Origin: JAUVKT01 sp036350795
GTDB taxonomy: Bacteria > Bacteroidota > Bacteroidia > Bacteroidales > VadinHA17
Length of the DNA: 64,000 bases
Direction of reading: 5' to 3'
NCBI GenBank assembly: GCA_036350795.1
Contig: JAZBNV010000028.1
Location: forward strand, 1-64,000
The notes under the pieces: model-generated
Database searches by the model: none
What the model was told of the DNA's origin: nothing
What the model saw: the letters and a program-made list of their open reading frames with translations, nothing else
Translations under genes and position numbers: made by a program
In this document: positions 1 through 8,831 of the stretch, in pieces
How the letters are laid out: every line of letters starts with the position of its first letter
Position numbering within the stretch: the stretch's first letter is position 1

Positions 1-87
1 AATTTAAGACAAACCTGCTAAGTTCCGATGTAGGAACGCAATGCCTTGCGTTCCTATATCAATTTTAAGACAAGCCTCGTAAGCTCC
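1..87. repeat. Imperfect direct repeat flanking a perfect 11-bp palindrome at the udp 3' end
   Basis: Bases 31-41 (TAGGAACGCAA) and 46-56 (TTGCGTTCCTA) form a perfect 11-bp inverted repeat with a 4-base loop TGCC, and the stop codon of the uridine phosphorylase gene (54-56) lies inside the right arm. The sequence at about 4-26 repeats that at about 65-87 (19 of 23 bases identical by eye). The repeated stretch is the coding end of the phosphorylase gene: in the matching minus-strand frame copy 1 would read ELSRFVLN and copy 2 reads ELTRLVLK. So the palindrome separates two copies of the gene's last codons. It may act as a terminator hairpin, but no T-run follows it on the minus strand. Confidence 0.6.
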
Positions 88-914
88 AGTATACTCCTCC
101 TGTAATCGTTAAGGAATTTTCCACTTACCCTGTTGCCTATTACCGAGCAAACAGTAACTGCTTTATGACCCAGTAATGCTGACAGGCCGTAAATAGCAGA
201 ACTTTCCATTTCGTAATTAAGTATTATCTCATCCCCGTACCTGAAAGTTTCTATCCTGTCGTTAATACCTGCCATAACAGGTTCAATACTCAGGGTTCTG
301 CCCTGCGGGGCATAAAACCCGGGTGCCGATATCGTAAGCCCTGCCCGTATACCTTCATTTGTAAATAATGAAAGTAAGTCGCTGTCGGCATCAACAATAT
401 AGGGTCTTGAAAGGCGCGGCGACCATTCAAGATGCTTCATCAGGGCAGATTCGAAGGAGGTGTCGGTAATTTCGTCTATGCCAGTATAGAAGTTAAGTAC
501 ATTATCAAATCCAATGGCACGGCTGCTTACAACAAAAGTGCCCGGCTCAATATCTCCCTGTAGTCCTCCGGAGGTGCCCATTCTTACAAAGCTGAGCGTT
601 CTTTTTTCTTTAAGCCTCTTTTTGCCTGCCAGGTCATAGTTCACTGCTGCATCAAGTTCATTAATAAGTATATCAATATTATCGGTTCCTATTCCACTCG
701 ATATGACAGTTATTTCCTTTCCGGACGAGATGCCGGTAATGGTGTGAAATTCCCTGTTTGATTTTCTTATTTTGATTATGTCGAACATGGATGCAACAAG
801 ATCAACTCGTGCCGGATCGCCCACAATAATTACCCTGTCGGCAATTTCATCACCCTTAAGATGGAGATGAAATACAGTGTTGTCAATATTGGTTATTAAC
901 TCTGTTTCTTTCAT
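54..914 (-). CDS. udp: Uridine phosphorylase-like nucleoside phosphorylase
   Basis: The 286-residue protein belongs to the PNP/UDP nucleoside phosphorylase family, which splits uridine (or a related nucleoside) with phosphate to base and ribose-1-phosphate in pyrimidine salvage. Seen: the N-terminal phosphate-binding segment VIIVGDPARV (about 28-37), the central RMGTSGG phosphate/ribose loop followed by the IEPGTFVV strand (about 111-128), and the ribose-binding YEMESSAIYGL motif (about 235-245), all in family order. Length is slightly over the usual 250-260. The start is an ATG at 914. A CAAAAATA at 934-941 reads as TATTTTTG on the minus strand, a fair -7 element. Uridine specificity rather than another nucleoside is inferred from overall resemblance. 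The 3' end is part of a duplication at the window edge, so the last few residues may not be the ancestral ones. Confidence 0.85.
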   Translation of the reverse strand: MKETELITNIDNTVFHLHLKGDEIADRVIIVGDPARVDLVASMFDIIKIRKSNREFHTITGISSGKEITVISSGIGTDNIDILINELDAAVNYDLAGKKRLKEKRTLSFVRMGTSGGLQGDIEPGTFVVSSRAIGFDNVLNFYTGIDEITDTSFESALMKHLEWSPRLSRPYIVDADSDLLSLFTNEGIRAGLTISAPGFYAPQGRTLSIEPVMAGINDRIETFRYGDEIILNYEMESSAIYGLSALLGHKAVTVCSVIGNRVSGKFLNDYRRSILELTRLVLKLI

Positions 915-984
915 TCTTTTATATTAAGAAACTCAAAAATAACCTTATTAATGTTATTTACCAATAAGCAAAAAATCAATAATC

Positions 985-1017
985 TTTGTGACAGGCTGTT
1001 TATTTAGATTACTTTTG
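985..1017 (+). promoter_or_regulatory. Bacteroidota-type promoter of the SPFH gene
   Basis: TTTG at 985-988 and TACTTTTG at 1010-1017 are separated by 21 bases, matching the TTTG-N19-21-TAnnTTTG consensus of the Bacteroidota primary sigma factor. The gene starts 38 bases downstream at 1056. Confidence 0.7.
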
Positions 1018-1055
1018 TACAGCAATAATTTGAATAAATCTTAAATTAATTTAAT

Positions 1056-1868
1056 ATGAAACAAAAGCAAACACTAATTGTAACACTGGCAATAGTCATA
1101 GTTTTATTGCTGGTTTTTGGAACCAAAATGTTCTATATAATACGTCCCGGTGAGCGAGCCGTGGTTTTCCGGACCATTTCGGGTTTTCTTGATAAGGAAA
1201 ACATTGTTGGAACAGGACTTAAGCTGGTTGCACCCTGGAATTCTCTTTACAAGTACGATGTAAAAGAGCAAAAAAGTGAAGAAACAATGGATGTCCTGGA
1301 TAAAAACGGACTTTCAATAAATGTTGATGTAACTGTTCGATTCAATCCCAGGTATGATAAGATTGGCGACCTGCATGAGATATTCGGAACCAACTATGTT
1401 AGCAGGCTGGTTATTCCCGAAGTAAGGTCGACAGTGCGCCAGGTAACAGGAAGGTATACTGCAGAAGAAATATATTCAACCAGGAGGAGTGAGGTGGAAG
1501 CAGCTATTATTACAGAAACAGCCACAATACTTGAAAAGAATAATATCGAAATGAAAGCACTTCTTATCAGGTCTATTGGTCTCCCCACAGATATTATTAC
1601 TGCTATTGAAAGTAAGCTGACCCGTGAGCAGGAAGCCCTTGCAATGAAGTTTATTAATGAACGTGAAAGACTGGAAGCAGACAGGAAATCCATTGAAGCC
1701 AGCGGTATAGCAAACTTCAACAGGATCATCAGTGCAAGTCTTACCGATAAAATTCTACAGCAAAAAGGTATTGATGCAACCCTGGTACTTGCGCAATCGC
1801 CAAATTCCAAGGTAGTTGTGATCGGGTCGACCAAAGACGGTTTACCACTGATACTTGGCAATAATTAA
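1056..1868 (+). CDS. SPFH/Band 7 (prohibitin-like) membrane protein
   Basis: This 270-residue protein has one N-terminal membrane helix (about 7-28) and then a Band 7/SPFH domain (about 28-200) beginning YIIRPGERAVVFR, followed by a charged helical stretch (about 190-225, EQEALAMKFINERERLEADRK) typical of prohibitin/HflK-type oligomerising regions. Such proteins form large membrane-associated rings that organise membrane domains or modulate proteases such as FtsH. No protease or NfeD partner is adjacent. It is monocistronic: its own promoter lies just upstream and a strong terminator directly downstream. Function beyond the family is not predictable from sequence. Confidence 0.85.
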   Translation: MKQKQTLIVTLAIVIVLLLVFGTKMFYIIRPGERAVVFRTISGFLDKENIVGTGLKLVAPWNSLYKYDVKEQKSEETMDVLDKNGLSINVDVTVRFNPRYDKIGDLHEIFGTNYVSRLVIPEVRSTVRQVTGRYTAEEIYSTRRSEVEAAIITETATILEKNNIEMKALLIRSIGLPTDIITAIESKLTREQEALAMKFINERERLEADRKSIEASGIANFNRIISASLTDKILQQKGIDATLVLAQSPNSKVVVIGSTKDGLPLILGNN

Positions 1869-1893
1869 TTTTACTATAATATTTGGCAAAGCG

Positions 1894-1930
1894 GAGGGTG
1901 TCTGTATCAGGCGCCCTCTTCTTTTTTTAT
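1894..1930 (+). terminator. Rho-independent terminator after the SPFH gene
   Basis: Bases 1894-1903 pair with 1909-1918 in a 10-bp stem (two G-T pairs) around the loop GTATC, followed by a T-rich run from 1919 (TTCTTTTTTTAT). It sits 25 bases after the stop codon at 1868. Confidence 0.85.
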
Positions 1931-2072
1931 AAGCCGTCAGGGCTGGCTTCAACCCGGGCTGTTAAAAATTGTTAAGTATTATAAATATTATATTAAAAAA
2001 GGGTGTCGGGATTAACCTTTTGAATATTTTTGCTAAGGAAATATAGGTATTACTTTAAGTAGTTGATTTATA

Positions 2073-4577
2073 ATGATATATAGAAAGATCTGGTTGAGTG
2101 TGCAATTGAAGATTACTTTAATGACACTGCTTATAACTGTTTGTTCTGCAGGAAGCCTGTTTGCTGAAGGAAATAAAAAGGACAGATCCTTGCTTGAGCG
2201 GAAAAGAATTGAGGCTGTCAGGATAGAACTTGCCCCAAAGATTGATGGGTATCTGGATGATGAAATCTGGAGCAGGGCTGATATAGCCAGGGATTTTGTA
2301 CAATATGCTCCTTATAATGGAGAAGCCAGTAAATACAGGACAGAAGTAAGGGTATTGTATGATAACGCAGCACTCTACGTGGGTGCAATGTTGTACGACC
2401 CCCGGCCCGATTCAATATATAAGGAACTTGGTGAAAGAGACAGTGACCATAATCTTAATGCCGATATGTTTACCATCGATCTCAGCCCCTATAATGACGG
2501 CATCAACGGGGCCACTTTTAAAGTGTCAGTTTCGGGCGTACAATCAGACCGTCCACCGAGGATAAGCATGAGTATGAGAGGTAACAGCGATACATGGGAT
2601 GCAGTTTGGGAAAGCAAGACTTCAATTAACGATGAAGGGTGGATTGCCGAAATAAGAATTCCATATTCAGCCCTGAGGTTTCCAAAGAATGATGTACAGA
2701 CATGGGGGATAAATTTCTGGCGTGAAGTGCGAAGAACCCGCGAGCAATCGTCGTGGAATTATGTCGACAGGGAAATTGGCGTAACCTTTAACCACCTGGG
2801 CGAACTGTCAAATATCAGGGATATAGAACCACCTCTGCGTCTTTCTCTTACACCCTATGTCTCCGGCTACCTTGAGAAGTATAACTCCGACCCGATCGGT
2901 GCCACCTACAATGGGGGAATGGATCTGAAATATGGTATAAACGAAAGTTTTACCCTGGACGCTACGCTTATTCCGGATTTTGGACAGGTAAGGTCGGACG
3001 ACCAGGTTCTGAACCTCAGTCCCTATGAGGTTAAATTCAATGAAAACCGCCCTTTCTTTATGGAGGGGACTGAATTGTTTAACAAGGGAGGAATTTTCTA
3101 TTCAAGAAGAATCGGATCAAGGCCAAATGGGTATTATAGTCCCTACGATGATCTAAACGACAACGAGGTTGTAACTTACAATCCTTCTGAGTCTTCCCTG
3201 ATTAATGCTACAAAGTTATCGGGGCGAACCCGCAGCGGCCTGGGTATCGGAATCTTTAATGCCCTTACAAGTGGTATGCATGCAACCATAACCGATACTT
3301 TGAATGAGGGGTCGAGGGAGCTGCTTACAGGACCGCTTACAAACTTTAATATGATAGTTATTGATCAGAGCCTGAAAAACAATTCATATGTCAGCTTTGT
3401 AAATACCAATGTCAGGAGAAACGCTGAAAAAAACGATTTATACTATACCGCAAATGTATCGGCTGCAGATTTTAGTCTCCAGGACAGGAGCAGGCAGTAT
3501 TCGGTTTCGGGTAAAGCTGCTCTGAGCCAGAAGTATTACGATGATGCTGATACTGACCTGGGGCATATGCTCGAGTTAAGGATGGGAAAGACAGGAGGGG
3601 CATTAAGGGCGAATTATAGTCTCGAGATGAGTAACGACACCTATGATCCAAACGACATGGGCTACCTTAGAAGAAATAATGAATTTCAGAATCAGCTTGA
3701 AATTTCTCATAATATATATGATCCTTTCTGGAAAATTCTTACCACGAGGACCTCATTGCAGTACGGGTATAATATGCTGTACCGGCCAAGGGTATTTACC
3801 GGCTCAAACCTGGAGTTTTCTTCTTTTACCACATTTAAAAACTATTGGAGTGTAATGCTCAGGGCTGAAATAAGACCGAAAGGAACGGATGATTACTATG
3901 AACCCAGGCTAGAAGGATGGTTTTTCCACAGCGGACAAAATTTAAACCTCAGTACCTGGGTTAGTTCAAACATGAATAAGAGATTTTATTTTAATATAAG
4001 GGCCAGTTATCAGAAAACAAAATCGGAGTATGACCAGCATGAATATAGCCTGTCATTTGATCCGGGCATTAAATTTTCTGACAGGTTCTCGATGAGCTAC
4101 AAGTTTGATATCAGGAAGAAAATAAATGACCTGGGTTATGCTTCATCTGATGATGTGAGTGAGATATATTTTGGAAAAAGGGATAATACCACGATTGAAA
4201 ACCAGATTGAATCGAGTTTTATTTTTACTGCCGACTCTTATCTTTCACTAAGGTTAAGGCATTACTGGTCGAGAGCTGATTACCTGGATCAATATTACCT
4301 TTTGCAGGAAAACGGCTCTTTAGTGCCTGTGGCTTACACTGATAACCATGACTACAATTATAACGCCTTTAATATTGATATGAAATATACCTGGCGTTTT
4401 GCCCCGGGAAGCGAGCTTTCGCTGGTATGGAAGAATTCCATTTATACCGGGTCGGACGATATATTTTATGATTTCAGGGATAATCTGAACTATATGTTTG
4501 CCTCCGATAAGAATAACAGCCTGTCGTTAAAAATTCTCTATTACCTCGATTACCAGAGTTTGAAAAAAAGGAAGTAG
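2073..4577 (+). CDS. DUF5916 outer-membrane protein with N-terminal CBM9-like domain
   Basis: The 834-residue protein starts with a signal peptide (about 1-32, ending SLFAEG). Residues about 45-235 form a CBM9-like sugar-binding fold (KIDGYLDDEIW, then LYVGAMLYDPRPDSI), and the remainder resembles the DUF5916 beta-barrel region, rich in alternating aromatic strands (for example FGQVRSDDQVLNLSPYEVKF, then NENRPFFMEG). DUF5916 proteins are common in Bacteroidota and are thought to sit in the outer membrane; the substrate is unknown. A TATTTTTG at 2025-2032 is a candidate -7 element. No SusC/SusD pair or glycoside hydrolase is adjacent, so a role in polysaccharide use is not supported by context. 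Confidence 0.8.
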   Translation: MIYRKIWLSVQLKITLMTLLITVCSAGSLFAEGNKKDRSLLERKRIEAVRIELAPKIDGYLDDEIWSRADIARDFVQYAPYNGEASKYRTEVRVLYDNAALYVGAMLYDPRPDSIYKELGERDSDHNLNADMFTIDLSPYNDGINGATFKVSVSGVQSDRPPRISMSMRGNSDTWDAVWESKTSINDEGWIAEIRIPYSALRFPKNDVQTWGINFWREVRRTREQSSWNYVDREIGVTFNHLGELSNIRDIEPPLRLSLTPYVSGYLEKYNSDPIGATYNGGMDLKYGINESFTLDATLIPDFGQVRSDDQVLNLSPYEVKFNENRPFFMEGTELFNKGGIFYSRRIGSRPNGYYSPYDDLNDNEVVTYNPSESSLINATKLSGRTRSGLGIGIFNALTSGMHATITDTLNEGSRELLTGPLTNFNMIVIDQSLKNNSYVSFVNTNVRRNAEKNDLYYTANVSAADFSLQDRSRQYSVSGKAALSQKYYDDADTDLGHMLELRMGKTGGALRANYSLEMSNDTYDPNDMGYLRRNNEFQNQLEISHNIYDPFWKILTTRTSLQYGYNMLYRPRVFTGSNLEFSSFTTFKNYWSVMLRAEIRPKGTDDYYEPRLEGWFFHSGQNLNLSTWVSSNMNKRFYFNIRASYQKTKSEYDQHEYSLSFDPGIKFSDRFSMSYKFDIRKKINDLGYASSDDVSEIYFGKRDNTTIENQIESSFIFTADSYLSLRLRHYWSRADYLDQYYLLQENGSLVPVAYTDNHDYNYNAFNIDMKYTWRFAPGSELSLVWKNSIYTGSDDIFYDFRDNLNYMFASDKNNSLSLKILYYLDYQSLKKRK

Positions 4578-4607
4578 ATTTGTTTTCCAAAAGGATTCAT
4601 AAAGCTT

Positions 4608-5072
4608 ATGATACAAAGAATTCAAACACTTTACCTTGCTATTGCTGCTGCCCTTGCGGGAGTATTACTTAATGGTATAATTATTAGTCTTGTAGGAGCC
4701 GAAGGCGAAGCTTTTACCCTGACTTATAAAGGTATATCAATCCTCAGGAATGGAATTTCTGAAATGCTCGAAAAAAGCCTGCCCTTAACTATACTGTTGA
4801 TTGCTGTTCCGCTGCTTTATTTTATGGCTATATTCCTTTTTAAGAACAGGAAGTTACAGATAAGGATTGTGGTACTCACCACTCTTTTAAATGCGGGTTC
4901 TTTTTTGCTTATCCTGTATTATATTTTATATGCAGGGAATAAGTTTGAAGCTGCTTTTGTATTTAACCTGAAGATCACTTTCCCTGTAATTGGCGTAATA
5001 CTCGGCTACCTGGCCTTCAGGTCTATACTGAAGGATGAGTTGCTGGTAAAGTCCTACGACAGGATCAGATAA
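4608..5072 (+). CDS. DUF4293 four-helix membrane protein
   Basis: A 154-residue integral membrane protein with four predicted helices (about 8-30, 62-82, 86-110 and 120-140). The beginning MIQRIQTLYL and the ending LVKSYDRIR match the DUF4293 family, found almost only in Bacteroidota. No function is established. It follows the DUF5916 gene by 30 bases on the same strand and may be co-transcribed, and it ends 16 bases before the converging pyrI. Confidence 0.8.
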   Translation: MIQRIQTLYLAIAAALAGVLLNGIIISLVGAEGEAFTLTYKGISILRNGISEMLEKSLPLTILLIAVPLLYFMAIFLFKNRKLQIRIVVLTTLLNAGSFLLILYYILYAGNKFEAAFVFNLKITFPVIGVILGYLAFRSILKDELLVKSYDRIR

Positions 5073-5088
5073 AAAAGAAAAAGGGAGA

Positions 5089-5547
5089 TTACAATATTTC
5101 CATATGCTCCTGGTCGGTTATCTTTTCGCAATAATGACACTTAAGTGAGACATTATCCTTTGATTTGACGCGGAACCTTGTTGTTACCTGCTCAAAATTG
5201 GTAATACATTTTGGATTCACACACTTTGCTATTCCCACTATCTCGTCCGGGACCTCAACAACTTTCTTTTCCACAACCTCATAATCCCTGATAATATTCA
5301 GCTTGGCCTGTGGCGCAACAAGTGCAATCCTGTTAATATCCTCGTCCTCGAAAAATATATCTTCAAGCTTAACTATAGCCTTCTTACCGAGCTTATCGCT
5401 GGTGAAATTTGTGCCAAAGGTTATGAGCTTGTCGAACTCATCCAGTCCCAGTATCTGTATTACCTTGAATAAGTTATTTGCCGGTATATGATCTATTACT
5501 GTGCCGTTCTGTATTGCGCTAACGCTAAGTTGTTTAGGTTCTTTCAT
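5089..5547 (-). CDS. pyrI: Aspartate carbamoyltransferase regulatory subunit
   Basis: PyrI (152 residues) is the regulatory chain of aspartate transcarbamoylase; it binds nucleotides in its N-terminal domain and holds the catalytic trimers together through a zinc domain. Seen: QNGTVIDHIPANNLFKVIQIL (starting about residue 13), the usual allosteric-domain beginning, and four cysteines in the C-terminal half (CVNPKC about 109-114 and CHYC about 137-140) as zinc ligands. It lies 17 bases downstream of pyrB in the same operon, as in most organisms with the PyrBI holoenzyme. Confidence 0.95.
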   Translation of the reverse strand: MKEPKQLSVSAIQNGTVIDHIPANNLFKVIQILGLDEFDKLITFGTNFTSDKLGKKAIVKLEDIFFEDEDINRIALVAPQAKLNIIRDYEVVEKKVVEVPDEIVGIAKCVNPKCITNFEQVTTRFRVKSKDNVSLKCHYCEKITDQEHMEIL

Positions 5548-5564
5548 CGTTCTCAGGTATTATG

Positions 5565-6473
5565 TTATTTAAGTCCCAGCAGTGAACATAGAATTGCCTG
5601 CCTGGTATATACACCATTCAGGGCCTGTTCAAAATAGTATGCCTTCTTGTTGGAATCAACATCCATATCGATTTCATTAACCCTTGGCAGTGGATGCAAT
5701 ACTCTCATATTATCCTTGGTGTTGTCGAGCATTGAATTCTGAAGTACATACACATTCTTTACTTTTTCATACTCCATGGGATCACTGAATCTTTCCTTCT
5801 GCACCCTTGTCATATAAATAATATCTGCCTTTGAGATTATATCAGTGAAATCCTTGTGTTCATAAAACTTAAGGCCCAGTTCTTCGAGGTATAGTTTATA
5901 TTCGTCAGGCATCTTCAGTTCGTCAGGCGACACAAAATTAAAGGTGGCATTCCACCTTGTCATCGCCATCATCAGCGAATGAACTGTTCTCCCATATTTC
6001 AGGTCGCCCACCAGGAAAATATTAAGGTTGTCAAGTTTTCCCTGTGTTTTTCGAATGGAATACAGATCGAGCAGGGTCTGTGTGGGATGCTGGTTAGCGC
6101 CGTCACCGGCATTAACGACCGGTATGCCGGCCACCTCGCTGGCGTAGCGGGCACTTCCTTCTATCGGGTGTCGCATCACTATCAGGTCGGAGTAATTACT
6201 TACCGTTCTGATTGTATCGTTAAGAGATTCTCCCTTAGTTACACTCGAACTTGAAGAGTCTGTAAAACCTATTATCTTACCTCCAAGCCTTGATATAGCA
6301 CTTTCAAAGCTAAGCCTTGTCCTGGTTGATGGTTCAAAAAATAAGGATGCAATTACCTTGTCCTGAAGAAGTTGTTGTGAAGGATTCTTTTCAAACTCTG
6401 CAGCTAAATCCAGAATCCTGAGTATCTCTTCCGTGGTAAAATCGTCGATTGAAACTAAACTCCTGTTCTTCAT
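5565..6473 (-). CDS. pyrB: Aspartate carbamoyltransferase catalytic subunit
   Basis: PyrB (302 residues) joins carbamoyl phosphate and L-aspartate in the first committed step of pyrimidine synthesis. The carbamoyl-phosphate loop FFEPSTRTRLSFE (about 45-57), the HPTQTLLDLY motif (about 128-137) and the C-terminal HPLPRVNEID (about 259-268) are all intact and length is normal. It heads a pyrB-pyrI operon. CAAATTTA at 6505-6512 is TAAATTTG on the minus strand, a -7 candidate about 32 bases before the start; no clear -33 element was found. Confidence 0.97.
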   Translation of the reverse strand: MKNRSLVSIDDFTTEEILRILDLAAEFEKNPSQQLLQDKVIASLFFEPSTRTRLSFESAISRLGGKIIGFTDSSSSSVTKGESLNDTIRTVSNYSDLIVMRHPIEGSARYASEVAGIPVVNAGDGANQHPTQTLLDLYSIRKTQGKLDNLNIFLVGDLKYGRTVHSLMMAMTRWNATFNFVSPDELKMPDEYKLYLEELGLKFYEHKDFTDIISKADIIYMTRVQKERFSDPMEYEKVKNVYVLQNSMLDNTKDNMRVLHPLPRVNEIDMDVDSNKKAYYFEQALNGVYTRQAILCSLLGLK

Positions 6474-6504
6474 TAATTGGCTTCTTTTATATTAGTACCT
6501 GCTG

Positions 6505-6512
6505 CAAATTTA
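6505..6512 (-). promoter_or_regulatory. Candidate -7 element for pyrBI
   Basis: On the minus strand this reads TAAATTTG, matching TAnnTTTG. No TTTG is seen at the expected distance upstream, so the call rests on the -7 match and position only. Confidence 0.4.
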
Positions 6513-6569
6513 ACAACTAATAATTTTGAGTTAATTGTTGTTGAAAAGTAATTGATAAGTATCTGCTTC

Positions 6570-7187
6570 TTAATCTAAAGAAGGTAGATCATTAATTGTG
6601 ATTCCTTCAATTATACTTAACCTGCCAATAAGCCGGTCTTTGTCAGATTTCCGGAAACATAGGTCGAGCGAGCATGAATTTTCAAATACCTGGTTCGACT
6701 GCTCAGGATTTTCATCTTTTATTATTTTCATTACGGCATTCATTGCTTCATAGGGGAAACTGATATGTATTTTCACCTTAAGGTGCTCAGTAATGATAAT
6801 ACTGTTTTCCAGTGCATTCCGTGCAGCATTTCTATAGGCATTTATTAAGCCGCCTGCACCCAGCAGCGTTCCTCCGAAGTACCTTACAACTACTATCAAT
6901 ACATTGCTTAATTCAAACGAGGATATCTGTCCCAATATCGGCCTGCCTGCGGTCCCTGATGGTTCGCCGTCATCATTTACCCGCCAGTTGTCATCTTCCG
7001 TACCAATTTTGTATGCATAGCAATGATGACGTGCATCACGGTAGTCCTTCTTAACTTCCTCGATTATCCTTTTTGCTTCCTCCGCAGAGCCAACCCTGCA
7101 GGCATGGGCAATAAATTTACTGCCCCGGTCCTTGAATATGCCGGAAGAGCTGGCTTTTATTGTTCTGTATTCGTCACTCTCCATCAT
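6570..7187 (-). CDS. YigZ/IMPACT family protein
   Basis: The 205-residue protein has an N-terminal UPF0029/IMPACT domain (about 15-125, including GEPSGTAGRPILGQI and VRYFGGTLLGAGGL) and a smaller C-terminal DUF1949-like domain (about 135-200). Relatives include E. coli YigZ and eukaryotic IMPACT; a translation-related or peptidase role has been suggested but not settled. The start MM at 7187 overlaps the stop of the upstream EamA gene by 4 bases, so the two are likely translationally coupled. Confidence 0.88.
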   Translation of the reverse strand: MMESDEYRTIKASSSGIFKDRGSKFIAHACRVGSAEEAKRIIEEVKKDYRDARHHCYAYKIGTEDDNWRVNDDGEPSGTAGRPILGQISSFELSNVLIVVVRYFGGTLLGAGGLINAYRNAARNALENSIIITEHLKVKIHISFPYEAMNAVMKIIKDENPEQSNQVFENSCSLDLCFRKSDKDRLIGRLSIIEGITINDLPSLD

Positions 7188-8044
7188 ACAAAACTAAGAA
7201 CAACTATTGAAACAAGCGAGAGACCTATGCCGATCCTGTTAAGAGTGCTTACCTTCTCTTTAAAAAGGGCAAGAGCAAGCAGTATTGACAGCAAAACTAT
7301 GCCTATGTTATTAATGCCGAATACGATCGACGAATCAAAAACATTGCTGTCGAGTGCCATTATTATGCCATAGAGTGAGCCGAAGTTTACGATTCCAAGT
7401 GTTATTCCCATAATAATAAGGTCTGGTTTAAACCACGACTTAAATGACTTTTTCCTGAATGGAGAAATAATGAATCCGCTGATTGCAGCTATCAAAAACA
7501 GGGATGATGAGAACACTATGCTTAGATCTTCATTCAGGTAACTTTCCTGTGTATACTTTACCAGCGAGTCAATTATGCCTGAACCGGCAAACAAAAGCAA
7601 AGGAAACCAGGCGTAAGATGAATTTGATATTTTCTTTGTTTCCTTTCTGTAAGTGGTGAGAAAGACTGATAGTATAGCGAGTATTATCCCTGCAATCTTA
7701 AGTATACTGATTCTTTCGCTGAAGTAGATAATTGAAAAGCTTATTGGAATAACAACCGACATTTTTGTGGCAATTGTTGTTGGAGCTATCCCGGTAAGCT
7801 GAGTAGACCTGGCCATAACCAGGAATATAAGAATAAACAGTATTCCGATAATTACTGACAGTGGCAGCCAGTTAAGCTCTATTATATCTGCGGCCGGAAA
7901 TCCTCCTATCGAAAAACCAAAGATGGAGGCAGTAATATAATTGATAACGATTAATTTAAAATTATCGAGTTTCCTTATTCCTGCCACTTTAAATATTACC
8001 ATTAGCAGTGAAGATGATACTATACATAATAGCAGATAGGCCAT
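7184..8044 (-). CDS. EamA/DMT-family transporter
   Basis: A 286-residue protein of about ten hydrophobic helices in the two-fold EamA repeat pattern of drug/metabolite transporters (first half about 1-135, second about 145-286). The ARSTQLTGIAPTTIATKMSVVIPI stretch (starting about residue 79) resembles the end of the first repeat. Substrate cannot be told. It is the middle gene of an RNA methyltransferase-EamA-YigZ operon, 9 bases after the methyltransferase. Confidence 0.8.
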   Translation of the reverse strand: MAYLLLCIVSSSLLMVIFKVAGIRKLDNFKLIVINYITASIFGFSIGGFPAADIIELNWLPLSVIIGILFILIFLVMARSTQLTGIAPTTIATKMSVVIPISFSIIYFSERISILKIAGIILAILSVFLTTYRKETKKISNSSYAWFPLLLFAGSGIIDSLVKYTQESYLNEDLSIVFSSSLFLIAAISGFIISPFRKKSFKSWFKPDLIIMGITLGIVNFGSLYGIIMALDSNVFDSSIVFGINNIGIVLLSILLALALFKEKVSTLNRIGIGLSLVSIVVLSFV

Positions 8045-8053
8045 CGGTTTAGC

Positions 8054-8749
8054 TTACTTTTTTATTTTCTTAATTATTGCTCCGGCAACAGAATGCATCA
8101 GATTAAGGTCCTTGTCACCGGCAAGGCCGATTCTTTCCATTATACGCCCCGCCAGGTTAGGGTTTTCTGAGATTCCCGTATACTCAAGTATATATTCCAC
8201 TTTTTGCTTAACACTAAGGAACGAAGCACTGTTCTTTTCTCCAGATTCTTCTTCATGGCCCGGATCTGCCGATCCGGGTGCTGATAACTCAAAGGCATAT
8301 ACCATAACGGCCTGTGCCAGGTTTAATGAGGGATGTTTTACAGACATTGGAATATATGAAGCTATATCACATAGTTTCATGTCTTTATTGCTGAGACCTG
8401 ATTCTTCGCTCCCGAATACGATTGAGACTGTACCATCGATAATGTTCTTCGCCTGCACAAATTCATTAAGATTCCTGATATTTATATTATCCTGTTTAAC
8501 AGCTCTTCTGCGGGTTGAAGTGGCTACCGTCAGATCAGAATTGACAAGGGCATCTTCCAGCGTCTTAAAGATTTTTGCATTTTCAAGGACATCTGCTGAT
8601 CCATGTGCCATCCATTGGGCTCTTCCTTCATGGTAATGGCAGGGATTAACAAGGATAAGTGAGCTGAAGCCCATGGTTTTTATGGCCCTTGCACTTGCCC
8701 CGATATTCTCCGGGACTTTTGGTTCGACGAGGATAAAATTGATATTCAT
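8054..8749 (-). CDS. SpoU/TrmJ-type RNA 2'-O-methyltransferase
   Basis: The 231-residue protein is a SPOUT-class methyltransferase using S-adenosylmethionine to methylate a ribose 2'-OH in tRNA or rRNA. Seen: motif 1 VEPKVPENIGASARAIKTMG (about 7-26), motif 2 VFGSEESGLS (about 112-121) and motif 3 PMSVKHPSLNLAQAV (about 135-149), which together make the trefoil-knot AdoMet site. The C-terminal extension (about 165-231) is TrmJ-like. I chose the ATG at 8749; the reading frame is open five codons further to a TTG at 8764, but the family starts near the ATG. TrmJ versus another SpoU member cannot be decided here. Confidence 0.85.
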   Translation of the reverse strand: MNINFILVEPKVPENIGASARAIKTMGFSSLILVNPCHYHEGRAQWMAHGSADVLENAKIFKTLEDALVNSDLTVATSTRRRAVKQDNINIRNLNEFVQAKNIIDGTVSIVFGSEESGLSNKDMKLCDIASYIPMSVKHPSLNLAQAVMVYAFELSAPGSADPGHEEESGEKNSASFLSVKQKVEYILEYTGISENPNLAGRIMERIGLAGDKDLNLMHSVAGAIIKKIKK

Positions 8750-8800
8750 GATTAAAGAATACAAATATTCTTAAAAAATACCGGATGAAAAAAATATATC

Positions 8801-8808
8801 TACTTTTG
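8801..8808 (+). promoter_or_regulatory. Candidate -7 element for the GroES-like gene
   Basis: TACTTTTG matches TAnnTTTG and lies 23 bases before the ATG at 8832. No TTTG is seen 19-21 bases upstream. Confidence 0.5.
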
Positions 8809-8831
8809 TATTAACAGTAATAAATATTACT

